In this document: positions 14,723 to 22,742 of the stretch, one piece after another
How the letters are laid out: every line of letters begins with the position of its first letter
Position numbering within the stretch: the first letter of the stretch is position 1
Assembly (NCBI GenBank): GCA_946407735.1
Contig: CAMJPL010000025.1
Coordinates: 1 to 45,601, forward strand
Direction: 5' to 3'
DNA length: 45,601 nucleotides
From: an uncultured Clostridia bacterium
GTDB lineage: Bacteria; Bacillota; Clostridia; Oscillospirales; CAG-272
Translations under genes and position numbers: made by a program
Notes under the pieces: model-generated
What the model was told of the DNA's origin: nothing
Seen by the model: the letters and a program-made list of their open reading frames with translations, nothing else
Databases searched by the model: none

Positions 14723-16051
14723 TCACTCTCCCCCGCATGCCGACTCGGCGGCGAGGCGGGCGGTCATCCAGGCGATCTGGAGGTTGAAGCCGCCGGTATA
14801 GGCGTCCACGTCGATCACTTCGCCGGCGAAATAGAGGCCGGGGAGCTTTTTCGCCTCCATCGTGCGGGGATCCAGCTCCTTCACGTCCACGCCGCCGCGG
14901 GTGACGACCGCCTCGGCCACCGGACGCCGCCCGGTGATGTGAAGGGGAAGGGCTTTGAGCAGACGCACAAGATCGGCCCGCTGCTCGCGTGTCACCGAGT
15001 TGATCCTCGTCTCGGCGGGGATGCCCGAATAGCGCACGATCACCGGGATCAGCCCGGACGGCAGCAGCTTGCCGAGGGAATTCTGAAACTCCCTGTTCGG
15101 CTCCTCGCCCCAGTCGCGGAGGACGCGGGCGTCGAGCGTCTTTTCGTCGAGCGCCGGCTTGAGATCTATGACCGCCGTGTAATCGTGCTTCCCGCCGAAA
15201 TCAAGATACGCCGAGGCCGACAGTATCATCGGCCCGGTGAGGCCGAAATGCGCGAACATCATCTCGCCGAAATCGGAGTAGACCGGCTTGCTTTTCCCGG
15301 CGTCCGTGATCTTAAGCCCCACGTTTTTCAGCGACAGCCCCATGCACTCGGCGCACCAGCCCTCGCTTACGGTGAGCGGCACAAGCGAGCCGGAGCGCTC
15401 CGTCACCTTGAGCCCCGCCTGCTCGGCGAGCGAATATCCCGTTCCCGTCGAGCCCGTCTGCGGGTACGAAAGCCCGCCGGTGCAGACTATGACTGCGTCG
15501 GACAGTATCTCCTCTCCGCTGCCGAGCCTTATCCCGGCGCATCGGCCATCGGTTATGACAAGCTCCTTCGCCTCTCCCCGCACGAGCCTTGCCGGGGACG
15601 AGTATTTCCGCATCACGGCGACGACGTCGAGCGCGCGGTCGGAGACGGGGAATACCCTCTTCCCCCGCTCGGTCTTTAGCGGGAGACCGTGATCCTCGAA
15701 GAACTTCATCGTGTCGTCGGTGCCGAATGCCGACAGCGCCGAATAAAGGAATTTCGGGTTTCTCGGCACATTGCGCATGAATTCGTCGTCCGGGCAGTTG
15801 TTCGTGAGATTGCATCTCCCCTTGCCGGTGATGCCCAGCTTCAGCCCCGTCCTGTCCATGTGCTCGACGATCGTGACCTCCGCCCCGAGCTCCGCCGCCC
15901 TCCCCGCCGCCATCATCCCCGCCGCTCCTGCGCCGATGACGAGGATATGGGGGGAACGGGAGGTACGGGAGGTTTTCGCAGGGGGAGAACCCCCTTCTGA
16001 AGAAGGGGGTTCTCCCCCTGCACCCCCTTTTACCCAAGACTTTTGATACAT
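14723..16051 (-). CDS. HI0933/BaiN-family NAD(P)/FAD-dependent oxidoreductase
   Basis: A flavoprotein of unknown substrate. The FAD-binding start HILVIGAGAAGMMAAGRAAELGAEVTIVEHMDRTGLKLGITGKGRCNLTNN is the hallmark of the family. The C-terminal GGVDVKELDPRTMEAKKLPGLYFAGEVIDVDAYTGGFNLQIAWMTA is also typical. The start is uncertain. The ATG at 16051 gives 442 residues, while an in-frame ATG at 16139-16141, 9 nt after the purD stop codon, would add 30. Neither has a clear RBS. The first 35 residues are translated hairpin DNA: the 21-bp palindrome at 15978-16021 encodes GGEPPSSEGGSPPA in frame. The palindrome seems to have entered the 5' end without breaking the frame. Confidence 0.85.
   Translation of the reverse strand: MYQKSWVKGGAGGEPPSSEGGSPPAKTSRTSRSPHILVIGAGAAGMMAAGRAAELGAEVTIVEHMDRTGLKLGITGKGRCNLTNNCPDDEFMRNVPRNPKFLYSALSAFGTDDTMKFFEDHGLPLKTERGKRVFPVSDRALDVVAVMRKYSSPARLVRGEAKELVITDGRCAGIRLGSGEEILSDAVIVCTGGLSYPQTGSTGTGYSLAEQAGLKVTERSGSLVPLTVSEGWCAECMGLSLKNVGLKITDAGKSKPVYSDFGEMMFAHFGLTGPMILSASAYLDFGGKHDYTAVIDLKPALDEKTLDARVLRDWGEEPNREFQNSLGKLLPSGLIPVIVRYSGIPAETRINSVTREQRADLVRLLKALPLHITGRRPVAEAVVTRGGVDVKELDPRTMEAKKLPGLYFAGEVIDVDAYTGGFNLQIAWMTARLAAESACGGE
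15978..16021. repeat. Perfect 21-bp inverted repeat inside a coding sequence
   Basis: GCAGGGGGAGAACCCCCTTC plus T (15978-15998) pairs exactly with 16001-16021 around GA. It is in frame with the flavoprotein gene and codes for a Gly/Pro/Ser/Glu-rich stretch. In the mRNA it would be a very stable hairpin close to the start codon. Confidence 0.85.
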
Positions 16052-16070
16052 AATTATTTTTTTAAATATG

Positions 16071-16140
16071 ATTTCGGCGCGAAGCGCCGAAATCTCTTCC
16101 TTCAGTTGCTTTGAATAAGTCGGCTTCGCCGACTTATTCA
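16071..16140. repeat. Two short perfect hairpins between purD and the flavoprotein gene
   Basis: Arms 16071-16080/16084-16093 (ATTTCGGCGC, loop GAA) and 16112-16124/16128-16140 (TGAATAAGTCGGC, loop TTC). The second resembles the hairpin at 8399-8423 with altered but still paired bases. On the minus strand it follows the purD stop codon directly and may weaken read-through; no T-tract follows. Confidence 0.7.
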
Positions 16141-16150
16141 TGCTGATTGC

Positions 16151-17428
16151 TCATTTTTTCCCTATGTCCGTTCTGTGATGCTCATCTTTCCAGCTGATCT
16201 TCGCGACGGCTTCGTATGATCTCGCCGTCGCGTCCTCCAGCGTTGCGCCGAGGGCGGTCACGCCGAGCACACGGCCGCCGCTCGTCACGATGCGGCCGTC
16301 CTTTTCGGCCGTTCCGGCGTGATATACGTAGACGCCGTCCATCCTTCCGGCCTCGTCGAGGCCGGAGATCGGATAGCCCTTCTCGTACGCCACAGGATAT
16401 CCGCCGCTCGCCATGACGACGCAGCAGGCGGCCTCGGGCTTCCATTTTATCTCGAAATCTTTGAGCCCGCCGTCGATGCAGGCGTCGATTATGTCGACGA
16501 AGTCGGTGTCAAGGCGGGGAAGGACGACCTGCGTCTCGGGATCGCCGAAGCGGGCGTTGTACTCGATCACCTTCGGCCCGTCTTTTGTCAGCATCATCTG
16601 GAAGTAGATGACGCCCTTGAATATTATCCCCTCGCTGCGAAGCGCGTTTATCGTCGGGAGGAATATCGTCCTCTCGCAGATTTCGGCGATCTCCGGCGTG
16701 TAGTGGCGGGAGGGGGAGAAGGCGCCCATGCCGCCGGTGTTCAGGCCCTCGTCGTTGTCGAGCGCGCGCTTGTGATCCTGGCTCGACACCATCGGCGAGA
16801 CCGTCTCACCGTCGGTGAAGGCGAGCACCGTGCATTCTGGGCCGGTGAGGAATTCCTCGACGACGACCATGTTCCCCGCCGCGCCGAAGGCCTTCTCGGT
16901 CATTATCTTCATCAGCGCGTCCTTCGCCTCGGCGTGGTCGGCTGCGATGAGAGCGCCCTTGCCGAGAGCGAGGCCGTCGGCTTTGATGACGACGGGATAT
17001 CTGCCCTTTTCCTCGATGTATTCAAGCGCCGCCGCCGGATCGGAGAAGGTCTCGTATTCCGCCGTCGGTATGCCGTATTTCTTCATCAGGCCCTTCGAGA
17101 AGACCTTCGAGCCCTCGAGCATCGCCGCCTTCGCGACCGGACCGAAGGCTCGGATGCCTTCGGCTGTTAGCCTGTCGACCATGCCGAGCGTCAGCGGATC
17201 GTCGGGAGCGACGAAAACGAGATCGGCTGAGATATCCTTCGCCGCCTTCACCATGCCGTCTATGTCCGTCGCCTTTATCGGCAGACATTCGGCGAGAGAG
17301 GCGATCCCGGCGTTGCCGGGGGCGCAGTACAGCTTCGACACGCGCGGCGATTCTGACAGCTTTTTGACGATGGCGTGCTCGCGGCCGCCGCCGCCGACGA
17401 CTAAAACGGTAAGATCGGTCGTTTTCAT
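16151..17428 (-). CDS. purD: Phosphoribosylamine-glycine ligase (GAR synthetase)
   Basis: It joins glycine to phosphoribosylamine with ATP, the second step of purine synthesis. The 425 residues match the full family. The N-domain has VLVVGGGGREHAIVKKL and LYCAPGNAGIASLA. The ATP-grasp core has PVVIKADGLALGKGALIA, VVVEEFLTGPECTVLAF, the DHKRALDNDEGLNTGGMGA signature and PKVIEYNARFGDPETQVVLPRL. AAGGAGA precedes the ATG, and a consensus promoter lies upstream. It stands apart from other purine genes here. The flavoprotein gene follows and may be transcribed by read-through. Confidence 0.96.
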   Translation of the reverse strand: MKTTDLTVLVVGGGGREHAIVKKLSESPRVSKLYCAPGNAGIASLAECLPIKATDIDGMVKAAKDISADLVFVAPDDPLTLGMVDRLTAEGIRAFGPVAKAAMLEGSKVFSKGLMKKYGIPTAEYETFSDPAAALEYIEEKGRYPVVIKADGLALGKGALIAADHAEAKDALMKIMTEKAFGAAGNMVVVEEFLTGPECTVLAFTDGETVSPMVSSQDHKRALDNDEGLNTGGMGAFSPSRHYTPEIAEICERTIFLPTINALRSEGIIFKGVIYFQMMLTKDGPKVIEYNARFGDPETQVVLPRLDTDFVDIIDACIDGGLKDFEIKWKPEAACCVVMASGGYPVAYEKGYPISGLDEAGRMDGVYVYHAGTAEKDGRIVTSGGRVLGVTALGATLEDATARSYEAVAKISWKDEHHRTDIGKK

Positions 17429-17472
17429 GGTGCTCTGGTCTCCTTATGCTCGGAAGATTGTTTTCGATGTAT

Positions 17473-17501
17473 ATTATACCCCATCGCGGCGCGTCTTTCA
17501 A
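17473..17501 (-). promoter_or_regulatory. Promoter of purD
   Basis: On the minus strand: TTGAAA (17496-17501), a 17-nt spacer and TATAAT (17473-17478). The leader is short (under 50 nt), and no purine riboswitch is seen. Confidence 0.88.
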
Positions 17502-17582
17502 CAGTTTTATTGTAAAATACCCGTATCGCCGCCTCTTTTCGGCGGCACGGCGGGCGAAAGGCCAATTATTTCAGAAAAGATG

Positions 17583-17611
17583 TTGTCTTTTCAGCGCCGG
17601 CATGGTATAAT
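17583..17611 (+). promoter_or_regulatory. Promoter of the MFS transporter gene
   Basis: TTGTCT (17583-17588), a 17-nt spacer and TATAAT (17606-17611), about 50 nt before the start codon. Confidence 0.8.
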
Positions 17612-17661
17612 ATTATGGTATAAGAAAATCTATCTTTGACCTGACGGAACGGAGGACAGGG

Positions 17662-19092
17662 ATGCCGGATATAAAACTGAAACTGAACGTAAAGCGGACT
17701 GCGCTGATAGGCTTCGCGTTTTTCGGCATACTGCTGCTGTGGCAGGTGTACGACTCGTGGTGCCCGACGTTTCTCACCGATATCTTCGCCCGCCGCATGT
17801 ACGGCATATCATCGGCCGAGCTCAAGACCGGCGACCCTGAGAAGCTGCTCAACGTGCAGTGGCTCGTCGGCATAATCATGGCCTGCGACAACCTCGCGGC
17901 GCTGATACTGCTGCCGATATTCGGCTCGCTCTCCGACAGGACGAGATCGCCGATAGGCAAGCGCATGCCGTATATCCTGACCGGTACCTTCGTCGCCGCC
18001 GTCGCCTTCCCGTTCATACCGCTGTTCTTCCATTACAGCAATATCGCCGGGATGGTCGTCATGATGGCCGTGGTGCTCATCTTCATGATGATGTACCGCA
18101 ACCCGGCTGTCGCGCTGATGCCCGACATCACGCCGAAGCCGCTCCGCGCCAAGGCGAACGGGATAATAAACATAATGGGCTATCTCGGCGGCGCCTTCGC
18201 GACGGTGCTCGGCATATTCCTGCCGCTCTCGTCGTATATAAACGCCGGGGACGCCGCGAGGAACCTCTGGACGGTGGAGATACCGTTCATCGCCGCGTCG
18301 GTGCTTATGGTGATATCGGCGCTGGTGCTGTTCTTCACCGTGAGGGAGAACGAGCTTGCAGAAAAGCTCCGCCCCGAGCTTGAGATGGGCGAGCGGCTCG
18401 CCGCCGTCGAGACTCCGGTCGACGATGACGCCCCGATGCCGAAGGCCAACCGCGACATGCTCCTCGCGATACTCGGAGCCGAATTCCTTTGGTTCATGGC
18501 CGACAACGCCATAGGCACGTATATCGGGAATTACGTCATCTACTACCTCAACTCTGTGTCGAGCGCGACGATGATCCTGACGATAGTCGGAGGTCTCGCC
18601 TCGGTCGCCGGCTTTGCCGTCGCGGGTATCATAGCCGACAGGATCGGCCGCAAATGGACGATCTCGGCGGGTCTCGCCGTCACCGTCGCCGCCCTCGCCG
18701 TCATGTGCTTCGCCTCCCCCACCGGCCGCGTCACCGGTCCGAACGGCGAGTACGCCTTCCCGGCGCTGCTTTACGCCGTCTGGATGATAAAGGGCTTCGG
18801 CATGGCGCTGGTGCACAACTGCTCGTTCCCGATGGTGGTCGAGCTCTGCTCGTCGAAGAAGATCGGGCGGTTCACCGGCTATTACTACGCCGCCTCGATG
18901 TCGGCGCAGACGCTGACGCCGATCCTGCTCGGCTTCATTTTCAACGTCTCGAAGGCGTGGCGGGCGCTGCCGGTCTACTCGGCCGTCCTGCTCGCCCTGT
19001 CCTGCGCCGTCTTCACGCTGCTTGTGAAGAACATCAGGGCTAAGAAGTCCGGCAACGTGAAGGGGCTCGAGGCGATAGGCGGGGATGAGTGA
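17662..19092 (+). CDS. MFS transporter, SLC45/GPH-like sugar-cation symporter
   Basis: A 476-residue integral membrane protein with about 12 hydrophobic segments and an Ala/Glu-rich central loop (about residues 230-265). The N-terminal motif LLWQVYDSWCPTFL and the cytoplasmic signature GSLSDRTRSPIGKRMPYILTGT fit the SLC45/GPH branch, which moves sugars with protons or sodium; the C-terminal half repeats it as GIIADRIGRKWTISAG. The substrate is unknown. GGAGG (17651-17655) sits well before the ATG. Downstream are a GH43-like hydrolase and a carbohydrate esterase, which makes an oligosaccharide or glycoside substrate plausible. Confidence 0.88.
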   Translation: MPDIKLKLNVKRTALIGFAFFGILLLWQVYDSWCPTFLTDIFARRMYGISSAELKTGDPEKLLNVQWLVGIIMACDNLAALILLPIFGSLSDRTRSPIGKRMPYILTGTFVAAVAFPFIPLFFHYSNIAGMVVMMAVVLIFMMMYRNPAVALMPDITPKPLRAKANGIINIMGYLGGAFATVLGIFLPLSSYINAGDAARNLWTVEIPFIAASVLMVISALVLFFTVRENELAEKLRPELEMGERLAAVETPVDDDAPMPKANRDMLLAILGAEFLWFMADNAIGTYIGNYVIYYLNSVSSATMILTIVGGLASVAGFAVAGIIADRIGRKWTISAGLAVTVAALAVMCFASPTGRVTGPNGEYAFPALLYAVWMIKGFGMALVHNCSFPMVVELCSSKKIGRFTGYYYAASMSAQTLTPILLGFIFNVSKAWRALPVYSAVLLALSCAVFTLLVKNIRAKKSGNVKGLEAIGGDE

Positions 19093-19139
19093 TCGAGGAG
19101 AATAAGTCACGCGAAAGGGTCATAAAAGGTGATATTGTC

Positions 19140-19412
19140 ATGGAAAATGGCAAAACAGAAGCCGTTCTGAGCAACAGCAGCCGGTATTCCCTGTTCAGCT
19201 TCGGAAACCGGTGCATAAAGTTCAAGACGTCCCCGTATCTTGAAAGATATATCTCGGTTTCAAAATGGAACAACGGATATATCGAGTGCCTTGCAAAATA
19301 TTCGACCTTGCCGCAGCCTGTCGAGGAGTATATAGATCTGAGATATATCGCCTCACGGCTCGGCCTGCCGGATGACGTGTTCATGGATATCGGGAGGGTC
19401 ACGGTAAAATGA
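19140..19412 (+). CDS. Hypothetical 90-residue protein
   Basis: The ATG at 19140 is preferred because AAGGTGA lies 7 nt upstream; a GTG at 19089 overlapping the transporter stop codon would add 17 residues without a good RBS. The protein (MENGKTEAVLSNSSRYSLFS...) is mixed alpha/beta with no signal peptide or membrane segment. I do not recognise it. It ends in an ATGA overlap with a 30-codon frame and begins an AT-richer patch that continues into the GIY-YIG-like gene. The patch suggests acquired DNA or a small accessory module. Confidence 0.65.
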   Translation: MENGKTEAVLSNSSRYSLFSFGNRCIKFKTSPYLERYISVSKWNNGYIECLAKYSTLPQPVEEYIDLRYIASRLGLPDDVFMDIGRVTVK

Positions 19413-19501
19413 GCGTAAGAGAGATCGCGGATTCCGCCGATATAATAGTGGCGGGATACGCGTATATCTATGTTGTATATAACATTTATAGCAATAGATG
19501 A
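19409..19501 (+). CDS. Possible 30-residue small protein
   Basis: ATG at 19409 overlaps the stop codon of the preceding gene (ATGA) and opens MSVREIADSADIIVAGYAYI, followed by VVYNIYSNR and TGA. The C-terminal two thirds is hydrophobic and aromatic, suggesting a short membrane or signal-like helix. Translational coupling through the overlap supports it. It could also be the degraded start of a longer gene. No homology is claimed. Confidence 0.4.
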   Translation: MSVREIADSADIIVAGYAYIYVVYNIYSNR

Positions 19502-19513
19502 GGTCAGGATGAT

Positions 19514-20272
19514 ATGAATGATTTATCGAAGTATTCGGATGAGGACATAATAAAGATTTTGACGTCAGATGCTGATACAGAACTCAGAAATCGTGGATAT
19601 GAATTTGGGTGGTATAAAAAGCCCTCCTCTTTATCAGGAGCTATATATATTCTTATTAATCCAGCCTTTCCTGGGCTTTTGAAAATCGGTTACGCCGATG
19701 ATGTTCAAAAAAGATTGAAAAATCTAAACAGTAATTCGGGTCTTCCTGATCCTTATCATTGTTATGCAGTTTATAAAGTTAAGAAAAGATTAGAAGATTT
19801 GAAACTTCATAGTCTGATAGACACGCTTGATCCGTCATTAAGGCATGCAAAAAATCGAGAATTCTATGAAATGGATTATCAAAAAGCATATGATATCCTT
19901 TCTGCCATAGCACAAATAAACGGTGATGAAGAACAGTTGGTAATTAATCCTTTTTCTGACAGTTATATAGAATCAATGCAATTGGAAAGTGACAGCGATA
20001 AAGATTCTCAAAATAACGATGATCAAAAAAAGAATAAACTCAGATTTTCAATGATCGGAGTTCCGATAGGTTCTAAACTCGTGTTTGTAAAGGACAGTCA
20101 AAAAAGCTGTTCTGCTCTGGACGATAATAATAGAGTTTTATATAACGGTGAAGAATATTCCATTTCATCTCTTGCGGCAAAATTGCTGAATAGTAAATCA
20201 GCACAGGGAGGAAAGTATTTTACTTATAACGGTGAGCGATTAATTGATATAAGAGAAAAACTTGGCGTTTAA
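19514..20272 (+). CDS. GIY-YIG (T5orf172-like) nuclease-domain protein with C-terminal RAMA-like domain
   Basis: A 252-residue protein. Residues about 35-125 match the T5orf172/GIY-YIG layout: GAIYILINPAFPGLLKIGYADDVQKRLKNL has the IY and KIG strands and the Arg of the active site. LEDLKLHSLI and NREFYEM then give the usual helix and the metal-binding Glu. After an acidic linker (about 145-178) the C-terminus (IGVPIGSKLVFVKD...VLYNGEEYSISSLAAKLLN...YFTYNGERLIDIRE) resembles the RAMA domain found in restriction and methylase-associated proteins. The gene is much AT-richer than its neighbours. A DNA-processing or defence role is inference. Confidence 0.7.
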   Translation: MNDLSKYSDEDIIKILTSDADTELRNRGYEFGWYKKPSSLSGAIYILINPAFPGLLKIGYADDVQKRLKNLNSNSGLPDPYHCYAVYKVKKRLEDLKLHSLIDTLDPSLRHAKNREFYEMDYQKAYDILSAIAQINGDEEQLVINPFSDSYIESMQLESDSDKDSQNNDDQKKNKLRFSMIGVPIGSKLVFVKDSQKSCSALDDNNRVLYNGEEYSISSLAAKLLNSKSAQGGKYFTYNGERLIDIREKLGV

Positions 20273-20322
20273 TATATGGTGAAGACAAATTGATTTTTGA
20301 TATTTTATAAAAAGGTATAGAT

Positions 20323-21042
20323 ATGCATAATTATATCCAGATCGCCATAGACGGACCCGGCTCGGCCGGAAAGAGCACGCTCGCGAAGGGCGCGGCGGCG
20401 AAGCTCGCCGAAACCATCGACTGCGTTTACGTCGACACCGGAGCGCTCTACCGCGCGGTGGGGCTGTACATGACCCGCCGCGGCATCGACTGCGCCGACG
20501 CTCCGGCCGTCGAAAAGGCGCTGCCGGACGTGTCGGTGACGCTGCGTCACGGCGTCGGCGGGCAGATCGTCCTGCTCTGCGGCGAGGACGTGACCGGGCT
20601 TATCCGCACGCCTGAGATATCGTCCGCCGCGTCGAAGGTGTCCGCCGTCCCGGCGGTCAGGGCCTTCCTGCTCGACACCCAGCGCTCGATAGCCGACTCG
20701 GTCAGCGTCGTCATGGACGGGCGCGACATCGGGACGGTGATCCTGCCCGACGCCGACGTGAAGGTATTCCTCACCGCCACCGCCGAGCAGAGGGCGAAGC
20801 GCCGCTACAAGGAGCTGATCGAAAAGGGTCAGACCGTCGACTACGAGACGGTCTACTCCGATCTTGTCGCCCGCGACAGGGCCGACGAGACGAGGGCCGC
20901 CGCTCCGCTCAGGGCGGCTGAGGACGCGATACCCTTCGACAACAGCGAGATCGGCATCGAGGAAGGCATCGACTGGCTTATCGACAGGGTGAAGGAGCGC
21001 TGCCCGGAAAAGCTGGCGGCGCTGAAAAGGGAGGACGCCTGA
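20323..21042 (+). CDS. cmk: (d)CMP kinase
   Basis: It phosphorylates CMP and dCMP with ATP. The 239 residues start MHNYIQIAIDGPGSAGKST, with the P-loop at about 11-19. The family blocks follow: YVDTGALYRAVGLY, VTGLIRTPEISSAASKVSAVPAVR, VMDGRDIGTVILPDADVKVFLTA and the lid region AEQRAKRRYKELIEKG...RDRADETRAAAPLR. AAAAGGTATAGAT precedes the ATG. The hydrolase gene downstream starts after 1 nt, and plsC comes next. The pairing of cmk with plsC is common in Firmicutes, but here it is interrupted. Confidence 0.95.
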   Translation: MHNYIQIAIDGPGSAGKSTLAKGAAAKLAETIDCVYVDTGALYRAVGLYMTRRGIDCADAPAVEKALPDVSVTLRHGVGGQIVLLCGEDVTGLIRTPEISSAASKVSAVPAVRAFLLDTQRSIADSVSVVMDGRDIGTVILPDADVKVFLTATAEQRAKRRYKELIEKGQTVDYETVYSDLVARDRADETRAAAPLRAAEDAIPFDNSEIGIEEGIDWLIDRVKERCPEKLAALKREDA

Positions 21043-21043
21043 C

Positions 21044-21934
21044 ATGAAAAGAAGCGAGATCAGAGTTCGGGACCCGTACATCGTCCTTGACGGCGGGACC
21101 TATTATCTTTACGCGACGACCGGCGTGACGACACAGTCATATTACGTGAGCGACGACCTTGAAGACTGGGAATACGGCGGCGTGTCGTTCGAGATCCCGG
21201 AAGATTTCTGGGCGTATAAGGACGTCTGGGCCGGCGAGGTGCATAAGTACAAGGACAGATTCTACCTCTTCGTCTCCCTGCTCGGCAGGAACGGCATCCG
21301 CGGCACGCAGATAGCCGCCGCCGACACGCCGAGGGGACCGTTCATCCCGATAGTGCCCCGCGCCGCGACGCCGGAGGGTGTGAGCTGCATCGACGGCACG
21401 CTATGGGTCGAGGACGGCAGGCCGTATATCGTCTACTCCCACGACTGGCCGGACAACTACGTCGCGCAGAAGGACGCCTATGTCGGCGAGATATGGGCGG
21501 CCGAGCTGTCGGACGACCTCACCTCCATAACCGGCGAGCCCCGGAGGCTTTTCGCCTCGGACGATTCGCCGGTATCGAGGGCGACACCGCATCATATCAT
21601 GCACGAGGGGAAAACGGTCATCCGCTACGGCTCCGACGCGCCGTTCCTGCAGCGGCTGTCCGACGGGCGGCTTTATATGACGTGGTCGCCGTATCTTGAG
21701 AACAATTACGTCGTCCTGAGCGCCGTGTCGGACAGCGGCAGGCTCGAAGGGCCGTGGGTGCATCTTGCCGTTCCGCTTTACGACAATGACGGCGGGCACG
21801 CCATGTTCTTCAGAGATAAGCTCGGACGCAACGTCATGAGTCTGCATCAGCCGGAGAGGCCTCCGCTCGAGCGCGCACGGCTTTACGAAATGCAGGAAAA
21901 GGACGGCTGGCTTTCCGCCGTCCGTGAGATCTGA
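21044..21934 (+). CDS. GH43-like glycoside hydrolase
   Basis: A 296-residue five-bladed-propeller type hydrolase. The start VRDPYIVLDGGTYYLYATTG contains the RDP aspartate of the family. Next come WEYGGVSFEIPEDFWAYKDVWAGEVHKYKDRFYLFVS and SCIDGTLWVEDGRPYIVYSHDW. At the general-acid position it reads GSDAPFLQRLSDGRLYMTWSPY, with Asp-Ala-Pro where Glu-Gly-Pro is classical. Family members may act on arabinosides or xylosides; the real substrate is unknown. No signal peptide is seen, so it should act on imported sugars. The RBS GGGAGG lies inside the end of cmk and the gap is 1 nt. Confidence 0.82.
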   Translation: MKRSEIRVRDPYIVLDGGTYYLYATTGVTTQSYYVSDDLEDWEYGGVSFEIPEDFWAYKDVWAGEVHKYKDRFYLFVSLLGRNGIRGTQIAAADTPRGPFIPIVPRAATPEGVSCIDGTLWVEDGRPYIVYSHDWPDNYVAQKDAYVGEIWAAELSDDLTSITGEPRRLFASDDSPVSRATPHHIMHEGKTVIRYGSDAPFLQRLSDGRLYMTWSPYLENNYVVLSAVSDSGRLEGPWVHLAVPLYDNDGGHAMFFRDKLGRNVMSLHQPERPPLERARLYEMQEKDGWLSAVREI

Positions 21935-21976
21935 GATCGACAATCAGATGTCTGAACCGATATCCGGTGTACTGTC

Positions 21977-22720
21977 ATGTCATATAAGGGCGTATATAAC
22001 TTCTTCGGGCCTTTTGTCCGCAATTTCTACAATCTCCGCATCTCGGGCGCCGAAAACGAGCCGAAAAACGGCCCGTTCATCGTCTGCCCGAACCATATCT
22101 CGGCGCACGATCCGGTGATCGTCGACGCCGCCCTGCACCATCAGATGCGCTTCTTCGCGAAGGCCGAGCTTTTCAGGATCCCGCTTTTGAAGCAGCTCAT
22201 CACCTCGCTCGGCGCCTATCCGGTGAACCGCGGCGCGTCGGACGTCCGCGCGATAAGGAAGACGGTCGAGATACTTGAAAACGGCGAGTGCGTCTGCATC
22301 TTCCCGCAGGGGACGCGCTATACCGGCGTAAAGCCGAACGCCTCGCAGACGCGTTCCGGCGTCGGCATGATCGCCTTCCGCTCGAAGGCGCCGGTCCTTC
22401 CGGTGCTGATACAGACGAAGGGCTGGAAGGTCTCTCCCTTCAAGCGGGTGAACGTCGTCATCGGAAAGCCGATAACCTATGACGAGCTCGGCTTCACGAC
22501 CGGCAACAAGAGCGAGTACGAGCGGGCGTCCGAGATCATCTTCGACCGCATCTCCGCCATGATAACCGATGACTACGGCGAGGACACCCTCATGCTGCCG
22601 AAGCCGAAGAAGAAATATCAGCTGTGGGAGGAGAAAAAGTCCCTGAAGGCGCTGCCGTCCGGCGAGAGGAAGGCCCTGCCGGAGGGCAAAGCGTCGGCTT
22701 CCGAAAAAGACGGTGATTGA
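21977..22720 (+). CDS. plsC: 1-acyl-sn-glycerol-3-phosphate acyltransferase
   Basis: It makes phosphatidic acid at the membrane. The 247 residues carry the HX4D motif at H40-D45 (CPNHISAHDPV), the substrate motif FPQGTR at 109-114, and VPVNRG-like YPVNRG between them. PVLPVLIQTKGWK and VIGKPITYDEL complete the family pattern. The charged C-terminal tail (about 215-247, KKKYQLWEEKKSLKALPSGE...) is longer than usual. It lies two genes after cmk, as in other Firmicutes where cmk, plsC and ispH are linked; ispH is missing here. Confidence 0.93.
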   Translation: MSYKGVYNFFGPFVRNFYNLRISGAENEPKNGPFIVCPNHISAHDPVIVDAALHHQMRFFAKAELFRIPLLKQLITSLGAYPVNRGASDVRAIRKTVEILENGECVCIFPQGTRYTGVKPNASQTRSGVGMIAFRSKAPVLPVLIQTKGWKVSPFKRVNVVIGKPITYDELGFTTGNKSEYERASEIIFDRISAMITDDYGEDTLMLPKPKKKYQLWEEKKSLKALPSGERKALPEGKASASEKDGD

Positions 22721-22742
22721 ACAGCGCTCTCGGAGGCTTGTC

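Noticed and set aside
17429-17472. Purine riboswitch before purD
   Set aside because: The leader is shorter than a riboswitch aptamer.
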